Both the position numbers and the translations under genes were made by a program. From Neorhizobium galegae (GTDB taxonomy: Bacteria; Pseudomonadota; Alphaproteobacteria; Rhizobiales; Rhizobiaceae): a DNA stretch of 64,000 nucleotides. How positions within the stretch are numbered: position 1 is the first letter of the stretch; the number at the start of each line of letters is the position of its first letter. Below, piece after piece: positions 28,245 to 36,792 of the stretch. The notes under the pieces were generated by a model, which was not told where the DNA came from, ran no database searches, and was given only the letters and a program-made list of their open reading frames with translations. The stretch lies in the NCBI RefSeq assembly GCF_017877135.1, contig NZ_JAGIPH010000002.1, positions 310,001 to 374,000 on the forward strand. Direction: 5' to 3'.

Positions 28245-28697
28245 ATGATGCGCGACAAGCTTTCCAATGCAATGAAAGACGCGATGAAGGCGAAGGAAGC
28301 CCGCCGGCTGTCCACCGTCCGTCTGATCCAGACGGCGATCAAGGATCGCGACATTGCCAATCGCGGCCTCGGCAAGGATCCGGTGAGCGACGACGACATT
28401 CTGCAGATCCTGCAGAAGATGATCAAGCAGCGCGAGGAATCGGCCAAGATCTATTCCGAAGGCGGCCGCGAGGAACTGGCTGAGCAGGAGCGCGAGGAAA
28501 TCGCCATCATCCGCAGCTTCATGCCCGAACAGATGTCCGATGACCAGGTTCTGGAAGCCTGCAAGGGCGTGATTGCCGAGATCGGTGCGCAAGGCCTGCG
28601 CGACATGGGCAAGTGCATCAGCGTTCTGAAGGAGCGCTATGCCGGCCAGATGGATTTCGCCAAGGCTTCCGCCATGGTGAAGGACCTGCTGAAATAG
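28245..28697 (+). CDS. yqeY: GatB/YqeY domain protein
   Basis: A 150-residue YqeY protein, an all-helical domain also found at the C-terminus of GatB, where it contacts tRNA. The free-standing form has no proven function. Motifs: KDAMKAKEARRLSTVRLIQTAIKDRDI, EEIAIIRSFMPEQMSDDQ and GAQGLRDMGKCISVLKERYAGQMD. The AAGGAGAAG ribosome site is strong. In rhizobia it normally sits between carA and dnaG; here a BrnTA module is inserted before dnaG. Confidence 0.92.
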   Translation: MMRDKLSNAMKDAMKAKEARRLSTVRLIQTAIKDRDIANRGLGKDPVSDDDILQILQKMIKQREESAKIYSEGGREELAEQEREEIAIIRSFMPEQMSDDQVLEACKGVIAEIGAQGLRDMGKCISVLKERYAGQMDFAKASAMVKDLLK

Positions 28698-28747
28698 GCA
28701 TTGCTTCAATCGCCGAGATGGACGGGCGGCTGCGGCAGATGATGTCG

Positions 28748-29080
28748 TCAGCCGCCTTTGCGTTTCTGCTCCGACACGAAATGGCGCAGCACCGCGTTGA
28801 TCCGCGTCTGGTACCCGCTACCCGTCGCCTGGAAGAAATCGACGATATCGGCATCGAGCCGGATAGATATCGCCTTCTTCTTCTCCGGCACCACCCACTC
28901 AGCCTTCGACCAGTCGACATCGAGAAGATCCTGCCAGTCGGGATCGTCGCGCATGGCCGCCTCGATGTCTTCATCGGTGAGGGCATCGACGCGGGCCCAG
29001 TCGGTCTGGCTCTTTTCTCCACGGCGCCGCCGTTCACGAATCTCCTCGGCTGTGATGCGCGTGATACCGTCTTCGCTCAT
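28748..29080 (-). CDS. brnA: BrnA-family antitoxin
   Basis: A 110-residue antitoxin. The C-terminal ribbon-helix-helix (KKAISIRLDADIVDFFQATGSGYQTRINAVLRHFV) is the DNA-binding BrnA signature; the N-terminal part (DALTDEDIEAAMRDDPDWQDLL) neutralises BrnT. The start at 29080 has GAGGCAAA upstream and lies 47 bases inside the toxin gene, so the two are translationally coupled. BrnA with BrnT normally represses the brnTA promoter. Confidence 0.9.
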   Translation of the reverse strand: MSEDGITRITAEEIRERRRRGEKSQTDWARVDALTDEDIEAAMRDDPDWQDLLDVDWSKAEWVVPEKKKAISIRLDADIVDFFQATGSGYQTRINAVLRHFVSEQKRKGG

Positions 29081-29333
29081 TTTGCCTCGCAATGCGCGCC
29101 GAAATAATCCGGCAGGCGCTTCCTCTCTTCGTAAACACCACGGCGATAAGCCTGCCGCTTTCCAGACAGATGGCAATCCATCGTTCTTCGCGGTCATAGG
29201 CGGAGCGGTAGATATAGGCTGCATCATCCATCGCCAGCACGACATCCTCGAAGTCGATCCCATGCTTGGCAATGTTCGCCTGCCGCTTTGCCTCGTCCCA
29301 TTCGAAATTTTCAAACCCACGTTCAGCGTGCAA
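29034..29333 (-). CDS. brnT: BrnT-family ribonuclease toxin
   Basis: A 99-residue BrnT toxin with a RelE-like fold that blocks translation by RNA cleavage. Family motifs FEWDEAKRQANIAKHGIDFEDV, then RWIAICLESGRLIAVVFTKRG and IISARIARQNERRRY, are intact. The only start that gives the full domain is TTG at 29333, with GGAG 9 bases upstream; an ATG four bases earlier is out of frame and meets a stop after four codons. A rare start may keep toxin levels low. Confidence 0.88.
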   Translation of the reverse strand: MHAERGFENFEWDEAKRQANIAKHGIDFEDVVLAMDDAAYIYRSAYDREERWIAICLESGRLIAVVFTKRGSACRIISARIARQNERRRYHAHHSRGDS

Positions 29334-29419
29334 GCATATGCTCCGCTGTCAGTCTGGACGTGGGTGCCGGTAGCCGCCGCCGCAAGCAGTCATGGCGACT
29401 TCGCGCCCAAAAGCCCGCT

Positions 29420-29454
29420 GTATGTATCATTGTATATACACACCCCCTCGTCAA
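29420..29454 (-). promoter_or_regulatory. Probable brnTA promoter with palindromic operator
   Basis: On the minus strand TTGACG (29449-29454 on the plus strand as CGTCAA) is followed by an AT-rich stretch containing TGTATATACA (29431-29440, a perfect palindrome) and GATACATACA. The palindrome would suit the BrnA ribbon-helix-helix repressor. The -10 hexamer is not unambiguous. Confidence 0.4.
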
Positions 29455-29923
29455 TGCCGTCTGCGGCAAGGTTAGAGTGTCATGGATCAAGGGGCGTGAA
29501 ACCGGGGAAATCGGCGGGTGTTTCTTCTTGCGGGAAAAAGAATTAATCCGGCAAGCGAGGCAGGACTGGGGAAGTCCTGCCTCTGACGCCTGGAATGCAT
29601 CGCTTCCGGGGGAAGGATTGCGATGCCAAAGGTGTGCGTTATGGGGGAATACACACCCTTGTTGCGTGGCTCTTCCTGTTGAGAGAGTGGGACGTCAGGA
29701 AGTCACGGGGACACTAAGAGCCCCGGGAGGAGCAAATTCAAATTAAAAAAACGTAATTTTTGCAGCGCGGAAACTGCCTTAAAATTGACGCAACGGAACC
29801 TGCAATTGAGCGGTTTATTTATTGGTACCTGTAAGTACCCTGTGAATTGCGGGTGCAAGCGCAGCCAGCTGTGGCGCAGGGCCTGCGACATGCCTATATG
29901 AAGGCTGGTCCTTGAGGGTAGCG
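29455..29923. other. Gene-free stretch before dnaG with several hairpins
   Basis: No convincing gene is present. GAGGCAGGACT-ggGGA-AGTCCTGCCTC (29557-29583) is an 11-bp perfect stem; AAGGTGTG and ACACACC lie in a looser hairpin near 29628-29660; GGTAC...GTACC (29824-29840) precedes dnaG. None has a T tail. The right half is AT-rich and should contain the dnaG promoter, which I cannot place exactly. Confidence 0.35.
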
Positions 29924-31954
29924 ATGCGCTTTTCCAATACATTTCTCGACGAAATACGTGATCGCGTGCCGATTTCGGCCGTGATCGGCCGTCGGGTCAC
30001 GTGGGATCGCAAGAAGACCAATGTGCCGCGCGGCGATTACTGGGCCTGCTGCCCCTTCCACGGCGAAAAGAGCCCGAGCTTCCATTGCGAGGATCGCAAG
30101 GGCCGCTACCATTGTTTCGGCTGCGGCGTCTCCGGCGACCATTTCCGCTTCATGCAGGAAATCGAGGGCTTGAGCTTTCCCGAAGCGGTGCAGCAACTGG
30201 CAGACATGGCAGGCGTTGCTATGCCGCAGCCGGACGTGCAGGCCGAACGACGCGAGAAGGAGCGCTCGACGCTTCTCGACGTGATGGAACTTGCAACGGT
30301 GTTCTTCCAGGACCAGTTGCAGACCGCCGGGGGCGCAAAGGCCCGCGCTTATCTGCGCGATCGTGGCCTGACCGGGCGCACCATCGAGACCTTTCGCCTT
30401 GGCTATGCACCGGAAAGCCGCAGCGCACTGAAAGAATATCTCGCGGGAAAGGGCATCCCGAAGGATCAGATCGAGGCCTGCGGCCTTGTGGTGCATGGTG
30501 AAGGCATCGCCGTGTCCTATGACCGCTTCCGCGACCGCATTATGTTTCCGATTCTGTCGTCGCGGGAAAAGGTGATTGCCTTTGGCGGGCGCGCCATGGC
30601 GCCGGATGCGCCGGCGAAATATCTGAATTCCAACGAGACGGAACTCTTTCACAAGGGCAACGTGCTCTACAATTTCACCCGTGCGCGAAAAGCCTCTCAG
30701 GCGCTCTCCAAGGGCCGCGACGACGAAAGCGCCACCATTATTGCCGTCGAAGGCTATATGGACGTCATCGCGCTGCATCAGGCAGGCGTGGAGAATGCCG
30801 TTGCACCGCTTGGCACGGCGCTCACCGAAAACCAGCTGGAACTGTTGTGGCGCATGACGCCGCAGCCGGTCCTCTGCTTCGATGGAGATGGTGCCGGCCT
30901 TCGCGCTGCAAGCCGCGCGGCAGACCTTGCGCTTCCGCACATCAAACCCGGCCGCACGGTGCGCTTTGCGCTTCTGCCCGATGGCAAGGATCCGGATGAT
31001 CTGGTGCGCCATGAGGGGCGAGCGCCGTTCGACGCGGTCCTGCAGCAGGCCCGTCCGCTCGCCGAGATGATCTGGATGCGCGAAGCGGGCAATGGTCAGT
31101 TCGACACGCCCGAAAAGCGCGCCGAACTGGAGGCGCGGCTGAAGCAGATCGTTGCCGTCATTGCCGATGAAAACGTGCGCCGCCATTACCAGCAGGACAT
31201 GCGCGACCGGCTGAACACGTTTTTTGCGCCGGTGAGAGCCGGACGCGATAATCGCCAGGGCGGCTTTTCCGGCCGCTCGAACCAGCAGGGACGCGGGCAG
31301 GGTGGTTCCGGCGGACGCGGCGGCCAGGGGCAGAACTTTGGCGGCGCCGGCCGCAGCCTCGGCGTGTCGGATCGGCTGGCGCGCTCGGGCCTCGTGCGCG
31401 GCTATCAGGATCTGCCGGCGCTGCGCGAAGTGGTGCTGGCGATTACCATCGTCAATCATCCGCAGCTTCTGCTCGACGAGTATGACGAGATCGCCGCCAT
31501 CGATTTCGAAAACCGCGACCTGCAGCGCTTCTGGTCGGCCATGCTGCCAGCAGCGGCAACCGCTGGTGCGAACCTTTCGCGCGAATACCTGATGGAGCGG
31601 TTGGCGGCTCAAGGCTTCGAGCCGCTTGTCACCGCGCTTGATCTTCAGGTGCGCAATGCACGGCTCTGGATCGCCACCCAGCAGGCGGCCCCCGAGGATG
31701 CGCGCGAAGGCTACCGGCAGGCCCTGTCGCTCCACAAGCGCACCAAGGCGCTGCGTTTCCAGAAGATGGAACTGGAGCGGGAGATTTCGGCCGCCACCGA
31801 AGCCGGTGACGAGGACAATATCGAACCGCTGCTGCGCGCGCTTTCCGAGGTGCAACTGGAAATCGTGCGCATGGAAAACCAGGAGGCGATCATCGACGGC
31901 TTTGGGGTGATGTCGGGCCGCGTGAAGGGCGCTGCCGTCGGGCACGGCAATTGA
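29924..31954 (+). CDS. dnaG: DNA primase
   Basis: A 676-residue primase that lays RNA primers for replication. The N-terminal CHC2 zinc finger (CCPFHGEKSPSFHCEDRKGRYHCFGCG) is followed by the TOPRIM catalytic core with EGYMD (residues about 275-280) and CFDGDGAGLRAA, then a glycine/arginine-rich linker (SGRSNQQGRGQGGSGGRGGQ) and the C-terminal helicase-binding domain. The ATG at 29924 has AGGG 6 bases upstream and begins at MRFSNTFLDEIRDRV, the normal family start. It is followed by rpoD, the standard macromolecular-synthesis order. Confidence 0.97.
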   Translation: MRFSNTFLDEIRDRVPISAVIGRRVTWDRKKTNVPRGDYWACCPFHGEKSPSFHCEDRKGRYHCFGCGVSGDHFRFMQEIEGLSFPEAVQQLADMAGVAMPQPDVQAERREKERSTLLDVMELATVFFQDQLQTAGGAKARAYLRDRGLTGRTIETFRLGYAPESRSALKEYLAGKGIPKDQIEACGLVVHGEGIAVSYDRFRDRIMFPILSSREKVIAFGGRAMAPDAPAKYLNSNETELFHKGNVLYNFTRARKASQALSKGRDDESATIIAVEGYMDVIALHQAGVENAVAPLGTALTENQLELLWRMTPQPVLCFDGDGAGLRAASRAADLALPHIKPGRTVRFALLPDGKDPDDLVRHEGRAPFDAVLQQARPLAEMIWMREAGNGQFDTPEKRAELEARLKQIVAVIADENVRRHYQQDMRDRLNTFFAPVRAGRDNRQGGFSGRSNQQGRGQGGSGGRGGQGQNFGGAGRSLGVSDRLARSGLVRGYQDLPALREVVLAITIVNHPQLLLDEYDEIAAIDFENRDLQRFWSAMLPAAATAGANLSREYLMERLAAQGFEPLVTALDLQVRNARLWIATQQAAPEDAREGYRQALSLHKRTKALRFQKMELEREISAATEAGDEDNIEPLLRALSEVQLEIVRMENQEAIIDGFGVMSGRVKGAAVGHGN

Positions 31955-32374
31955 TCGCCGTCTGGTTGTGCTGTGTGATCGTTGCTGTTTTATTCGCCGG
32001 CCGGGGACTTGTCTTTGGTCGGCGCATCACTAGATATCTTGCGAACCAGTGACAACAGTGCGGGGAGCCCGCCACAATTCCGCTTTTTACACTTTTAACT
32101 GCGCTTTGCCTCTAAGAAGGCTTGACGGGACGTGAATTTGTGGGAATCACCGTTCCAGGCATAAAAGGGCGAACTGAGGCGTGCGGGCCGCAAATGCAGG
32201 GATCGTTGGCGTGAACGCAAAGCGATGCTTGAGGGGTCGGAACACGATCTCGGTTAAGCGGGAATTAAATGTCCACCCGGTACGTGATTGATTGCGATTC
32301 GCATCGCGGCATTTGCTGTGTTGCGAACGGCGATGTGTAAGCGCCGCGAATGACGTCCAAGGAAAGACGAATAC
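31955..32374. other. dnaG-rpoD intergenic region
   Basis: 420 bases without a supported gene. CTTGACGGG at 32130 is a possible rhizobial -35 element but no matching -10 (CTATAT-like) follows at 16-18 bases. GCCGGCC and GGTCGGC near 31997-32024 can form a weak stem after dnaG. The rpoD ribosome site AAGGAAAGA is at the right end. The long distance suggests rpoD has its own promoter. Confidence 0.4.
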
Positions 32375-34423
32375 ATGGCAACAAAAGTCAAAGAAAACGA
32401 AGAAGCTGAAAACGAACGCGACGGCGCCACCGACGGTCCGCTTCTCGATCTTTCCGACGACGCGGTCAAAAAGATGATCAAGCTCGCCAAGAAGCGTGGC
32501 TATGTCACGATGGACGAGCTGAATGCCGTGCTGCCCTCCGAAGAGGTGACGTCCGAGCAGATCGAAGACACCATGGCGATGCTCTCCGACATGGGCATCA
32601 ATGTCGTGGAAGACGAGGAAGCCGAAGAACCGGCGGCCAGTGACGACGACAGCAATGACGAAGAGGCCGAAAGCGAAGGCGGAGAGCTTGCTCCCACCGG
32701 CGGCACGGCCGTGGCCACGACGAAGAAGAAAGAGCCGACCGACCGCACCGACGACCCCGTGCGCATGTATCTGCGCGAAATGGGCTCCGTCGAGCTTCTG
32801 TCGCGCGAAGGCGAAATCGCCATCGCCAAGCGCATCGAGGCTGGCCGCGAGACGATGATCGCCGGTCTCTGCGAGAGCCCGCTCACCTTCCAGGCGCTGA
32901 TCATCTGGCGCGACGAGTTGAACGAAGGCACGACGCTGCTGCGCGAGATCATCGATCTCGAAACGACCTATTCCGGTCCGGAAGCCAAGGCCGCGCCGCA
33001 GTTCCAGAGCCCGGAAAAGATCGAGGCTGACCGCAAGGCCGCCGAGGAAAAGGAAAAGACCCGCCGTCCGCGGTCCTCCGACGACGACATCACCAATGTC
33101 GGCGGCGACCTGCCGCCCATGGAAGAGGAAGAGGAGGACGACGACGAGTCGAGCCTGTCTCTCGCCGCCATGGAAGCGGAACTGCGCCCGCAGGTGATGG
33201 AAACCCTCGACACCATTGCCGATACCTACAAGAAGCTGCGCAAGCTTCAGGACCAGCAGGTCGAGGCACGCCTGTCGTGCACCGGCACGCTGTCCACCGG
33301 TCAGGAGCGCCGCTACAAGGAACTGAAGGATCAGTTGATCACGGCGGTGAAGTCGCTGTCGCTCAACCAGAACCGCATCGACAGCCTTGTCGAGCAGCTC
33401 TACGACATCAACAAGCGTCTCGTGCAGAACGAGGGCCGCCTGCTGCGTCTGGCCGAATCCTACGGCGTCAAGCGCGATTCGTTCCTTGAACAGTATCAGG
33501 GTGCCGAGCTTGATCCGCACTGGATGAAGTCGGTCTCCAACCTGTCCGCCCGCGGCTGGAAGGAATTCGCCCGCGCCGAGAACCAGACGATTCGCGATAT
33601 CCGCCAGGAAATCCAGAATCTTGCGACGGAAACCGGGATCTCGGTCACCGAATTCCGCCGCATCGTGCACATGGTCCAGAAGGGCGAGCGCGAAGCGCGT
33701 ATTGCCAAGAAGGAAATGGTCGAGGCCAACCTGCGTCTCGTCATCTCGATTGCCAAGAAGTACACGAACCGCGGCCTGCAGTTCCTCGACCTCATCCAGG
33801 AAGGCAATATCGGCCTGATGAAGGCGGTCGACAAGTTCGAGTATCGTCGCGGCTACAAGTTCTCGACCTATGCCACCTGGTGGATCCGGCAGGCGATCAC
33901 CCGTTCGATCGCCGACCAGGCCCGCACGATCCGTATTCCGGTGCACATGATCGAGACGATCAACAAGATCGTTCGTACCTCGCGCCAGATGCTGCACGAA
34001 ATCGGCCGCGAGCCGACGCCGGAAGAACTGGCCGAAAAGCTTGCCATGCCGCTCGAAAAGGTCCGCAAGGTCCTGAAGATCGCCAAGGAGCCGATCTCCC
34101 TCGAAACCCCCGTGGGTGACGAAGAAGACAGCCACCTCGGCGATTTCATCGAGGACAAGAACGCGCTGCTGCCGATCGACGCCGCCATCCAGGCGAACCT
34201 GCGCGAAACGACGACCCGCGTGCTTGCCTCGCTGACGCCGCGCGAAGAACGTGTTCTTCGCATGCGCTTCGGCATCGGCATGAACACCGACCATACGCTG
34301 GAAGAAGTCGGCCAACAGTTCTCGGTTACCCGCGAACGTATCCGTCAGATCGAGGCAAAGGCGCTGAGAAAGCTGAAGCACCCGAGCCGCAGCCGCAAGC
34401 TGCGTTCGTTCCTGGATAGCTGA
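32375..34423 (+). CDS. rpoD: RNA polymerase primary sigma factor (sigma70)
   Basis: A 682-residue housekeeping sigma factor. Region 1.1 ([23 protein letters not shown]) opens the protein, region 1.2 is [22 protein letters not shown], the acidic non-conserved insert ([11 protein letters not shown]) follows, then region 2 ([27 protein letters not shown] and [25 protein letters not shown]) and region 4.2 ([32 protein letters not shown]). All core motifs are intact and the length is usual for Rhizobiales. Confidence 0.98.
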   Translation: MATKVKENEEAENERDGATDGPLLDLSDDAVKKMIKLAKKRGYVTMDELNAVLPSEEVTSEQIEDTMAMLSDMGINVVEDEEAEEPAASDDDSNDEEAESEGGELAPTGGTAVATTKKKEPTDRTDDPVRMYLREMGSVELLSREGEIAIAKRIEAGRETMIAGLCESPLTFQALIIWRDELNEGTTLLREIIDLETTYSGPEAKAAPQFQSPEKIEADRKAAEEKEKTRRPRSSDDDITNVGGDLPPMEEEEEDDDESSLSLAAMEAELRPQVMETLDTIADTYKKLRKLQDQQVEARLSCTGTLSTGQERRYKELKDQLITAVKSLSLNQNRIDSLVEQLYDINKRLVQNEGRLLRLAESYGVKRDSFLEQYQGAELDPHWMKSVSNLSARGWKEFARAENQTIRDIRQEIQNLATETGISVTEFRRIVHMVQKGEREARIAKKEMVEANLRLVISIAKKYTNRGLQFLDLIQEGNIGLMKAVDKFEYRRGYKFSTYATWWIRQAITRSIADQARTIRIPVHMIETINKIVRTSRQMLHEIGREPTPEELAEKLAMPLEKVRKVLKIAKEPISLETPVGDEEDSHLGDFIEDKNALLPIDAAIQANLRETTTRVLASLTPREERVLRMRFGIGMNTDHTLEEVGQQFSVTRERIRQIEAKALRKLKHPSRSRKLRSFLDS

Positions 34424-34424
34424 G

Positions 34425-34655
34425 ATGGCGCTGGTTCGTAGCTTCGAACAAAAGGAGATGTCGCGAAATTCTCTTCACAAAGAGATTTCCGCGACGTATT
34501 CGGTGTTTGGAGACGGCGATATAAAAGTCCTCCAGATTGACACCTATGGATCGGAGGATAGGCAGATACCTGGTAAGAAGAGCCAGACACTGCAGTTGGA
34601 TAGGCAGGGCGCAGAGCGCTTGTATTCAATTTTAAAAAGAGAGTTTTCTCTTTAG
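34425..34655 (+). CDS. Small conserved-looking hypothetical protein after rpoD
   Basis: A 76-residue reading frame starting one base after the rpoD stop. The part from MSRNSLHKEISATYSVFGDG to LQIDTYGSEDRQIPGKKSQT and DRQGAERLYSILKREF has good secondary-structure pattern and a phage or accessory-gene look (lower GC than rpoD). A second ATG at 34458 directly follows AAAAGGAG, with too little spacing. I recognise similar short proteins annotated only as hypothetical; function unknown. Confidence 0.55.
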   Translation: MALVRSFEQKEMSRNSLHKEISATYSVFGDGDIKVLQIDTYGSEDRQIPGKKSQTLQLDRQGAERLYSILKREFSL

Positions 34656-34766
34656 CCTTTACAGGATGAGCCGGCTGGAGAGATCTTGCCGGCTTTTCAT
34701 CTTGGGTGGCGTTTGAGTTTTTGCACACGCTGCCCGGTGTTCCATGGTCTTGAACTGAGTAAACCC

Positions 34767-35027
34767 ATGATCCCGCTCATAGTGACACCCTTCGGACAAT
34801 TGACCTTATTCAAGGAGGTCTTGCGGCATCTTGGCATTCAGCCGGGCGAGAAGATCGAAATCGACCTCCTTCCGGATGGGAGGGCACAGTTGAGGGCAGC
34901 CGTCGGCAAACGGACTTTTCGCGACCTCCACGGTCTTCTGAAGGATCAGACGAATGGCCGGGTTCTGACGCTTGAGGCGTTGAATGATGCAATTGCCGAG
35001 GCCGGTGCCGAGGCGGGCAGGGGATGA
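34767..35027 (+). CDS. AbrB/MazE-type antitoxin
   Basis: An 86-residue protein with an N-terminal swapped-hairpin AbrB/SpoVT DNA-binding domain (TPFGQLTLFKEVLRHLGIQPGEKIEIDLLPDGRAQLRA) and a C-terminal tail (LTLEALNDAIAEAGAEAG) that would bind the toxin. It overlaps the PIN toxin by four bases (ATGA). The first ATG without an added basic leader is 34767; the open frame goes back to 34686. Confidence 0.85.
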   Translation: MIPLIVTPFGQLTLFKEVLRHLGIQPGEKIEIDLLPDGRAQLRAAVGKRTFRDLHGLLKDQTNGRVLTLEALNDAIAEAGAEAGRG

Positions 35028-35422
35028 AGATCACCGCCGACACCAATCTTCTGGTCCGCATCGTGGTGGCGGATGATCCGGCGCAGGCGAAAGCCGCTGT
35101 CGAACTTCTGGCATCGGCTGAACTTGTGGCCATCACACTCCAGTCTTTCTGCGAACTGGCCTGGGTTTTATCGCGCGCCTACAATGTGCCGCGCCCCAGC
35201 ATCGTGGCGGCCATTCGTGCTTTTCTGGAAACCGAAAATGTTATCGCCAACCTGCCTGCGGTGGAAGCTGGCTTGGCATTCCTCCAGACAGGGGGCGACT
35301 TCGCCGACGGTGTGATTGTCCATGAAGGGCGGTGGCTGGGTGGCGAGACCTTTGCGTCGTTCTACAGGGATGCGGTGAGCTTGTCGAAGGCACAAGGGCA
35401 GGACGCTATTCTGTTGTCCTGA
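35024..35422 (+). CDS. PIN-domain ribonuclease toxin (VapC-like)
   Basis: A 132-residue PIN-domain RNase, the toxin partner of the overlapping AbrB-type antitoxin. Metal-binding acids are visible: D6 in ITADTNLLVR, E44 in FCELAWVLSR and the DFADGVIV pair near residues 90-93. The gene is intact and ends 47 bases before a facing membrane-protein gene. It is the third toxin-antitoxin module in the window and unrelated in sequence to the PIN protein at 960. Confidence 0.86.
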   Translation: MKITADTNLLVRIVVADDPAQAKAAVELLASAELVAITLQSFCELAWVLSRAYNVPRPSIVAAIRAFLETENVIANLPAVEAGLAFLQTGGDFADGVIVHEGRWLGGETFASFYRDAVSLSKAQGQDAILLS

Positions 35423-35469
35423 CAGGTCCCTTTATCCTGATAGAATCACATTCGCCCGCAGTCAAAAAA

Positions 35470-36414
35470 CTAGGCCTCCCGCATCCGCCGCCGCTCGAAC
35501 ACCAGCACCACCGCAATCGACAGGGCAAGCGGAATGAGCAGGTAGAGCAGGCGGAACACCAGGAGGGCCGCCAGCACGTCGGCATCGCGCATTTCCGAAA
35601 GACCGTTGACGAAGAGCAGTTCCAGCACGCCGAGCCCGCCAGGCGCACTGGAGAGAAGTGCCGCGGAAAACGACAGGAGAAAAATGCCGAGCACGACGAA
35701 ATAGCCGGGATTGCCTGCCTCCGGCAGCGCGAAATAGATGATGGCGGCCGCGCCCATAATTTCCAGCGGCCCGATGAGAAGCTGCAGGGCGACGGTTCTG
35801 AGCTGCGGGTAATAGATCTTGAGGGGACCGATGGTAAGCGGGCGGAACTGTTTCCAGCTGCCATAGACATAGGCCGCGATGCCCACCAGCAGCAGAATGC
35901 CGACCCAGCGCAGCGTATCCGTTGCCGGCAGGTTGATGAAGCGTTCTCCTACCGACGGCTCGAAGGTCAGCACAAGACCGGTCAGCAGGATCGTGCCGAG
36001 CGCAAAGGTGAACGAACAGAACGCAATCAGCTGGCCGATTTCAAGGCCCGACATGCCCTTTGACGAATAGGCCCGATAGCGGATGATCGACCCGGACAGA
36101 ACCGATGCGCCGAGATTATGCGACAAGGCGTAGGTGGTGAACGAGGTGAGCGTGATGAAGAGGAAATTGACGCGATGCTTCAGATAGCTCAGCGCCAGTG
36201 CATCATATCCCGCAAGGGCCAGATAGGCGAGAACCGCGCTGGCGGCGCATAGAAGCCAATGGGTGTGCGAGATGGCAGCCAGGCTTTCACCCAGCTGATC
36301 GATCGACAGCCCGCGCAGTTCCTTGAACAGAAGCCAGATGGAAACGGCAACTGCGGCGATGCCGATGGCCGGCCATGCATATTTACCGATAATGGGCTCC
36401 CCCCTTCGAGACAC
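35470..36414 (-). CDS. Lysylphosphatidylglycerol synthase TM-region-like (YbhN/UPF0104) membrane protein
   Basis: A 314-residue polytopic inner-membrane protein of the LPG-synthase transmembrane (MprF flippase-like) superfamily, with about eight hydrophobic helices. Motifs: LSHNLGASVLSGSIIRYRAYSSKGMS, GLEIGQLIAFCSFTFALG and LLSSAPGGLGVLELLFVNGL. The aminoacyl-transfer domain of MprF is absent, so it is probably a lipid-handling flippase-like protein rather than a lysyl transferase. The start is GTG at 36414 with no strong ribosome site, so the N-terminus is uncertain. Confidence 0.78.
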   Translation of the reverse strand: MSRRGEPIIGKYAWPAIGIAAVAVSIWLLFKELRGLSIDQLGESLAAISHTHWLLCAASAVLAYLALAGYDALALSYLKHRVNFLFITLTSFTTYALSHNLGASVLSGSIIRYRAYSSKGMSGLEIGQLIAFCSFTFALGTILLTGLVLTFEPSVGERFINLPATDTLRWVGILLLVGIAAYVYGSWKQFRPLTIGPLKIYYPQLRTVALQLLIGPLEIMGAAAIIYFALPEAGNPGYFVVLGIFLLSFSAALLSSAPGGLGVLELLFVNGLSEMRDADVLAALLVFRLLYLLIPLALSIAVVLVFERRRMREA

Positions 36415-36792
36415 TGTTTTCTTTACCCGCGCGGCCTTGTCTGTCGGCGGACCCGGTGTGCTTCGTTGTCGTGTAAACAGACGGCCTGCCGCAGTGGCGC
36501 GACGGTCGTCCGTGATGCGGCCGATATGAAACCGCGTCCTCCAACATGCATGACCCGCGCCCGCCTTCCAAGGTATTTTTCGGTTAAAATTGATGGGTTT
36601 TGACGTTCATTCTGCTTCAGCGGCGCCAGATGACCGTACATCGTGGGCTTGCGAGAGTGTTGGCAGAGGTGAGGGACGATCTGTGCGGCCTCTGCAATTA
36701 TTTGTGACGCGCTGCAACTTATCCCCTCGATACTCCGGCCATTCCGGCTTACATGGCAGAAGATGCAGGATGTTTCGGATATAGGCTCGCCC
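36415..36792. other. Divergent intergenic region
   Basis: The stretch between the YbhN-like gene and the DUF930 gene holds no gene that I can support. It must contain both promoters. No clear operator, terminator or repeat stands out. Confidence 0.4.

Noticed and set aside
29894-31945. A 683-codon open frame antisense to dnaG
   Set aside because: Shadow of the primase gene, which is complete on the other strand.
32147-34381. A 744-codon open frame antisense to rpoD
   Set aside because: Shadow of the sigma factor gene; no ribosome site and no recognisable domain.
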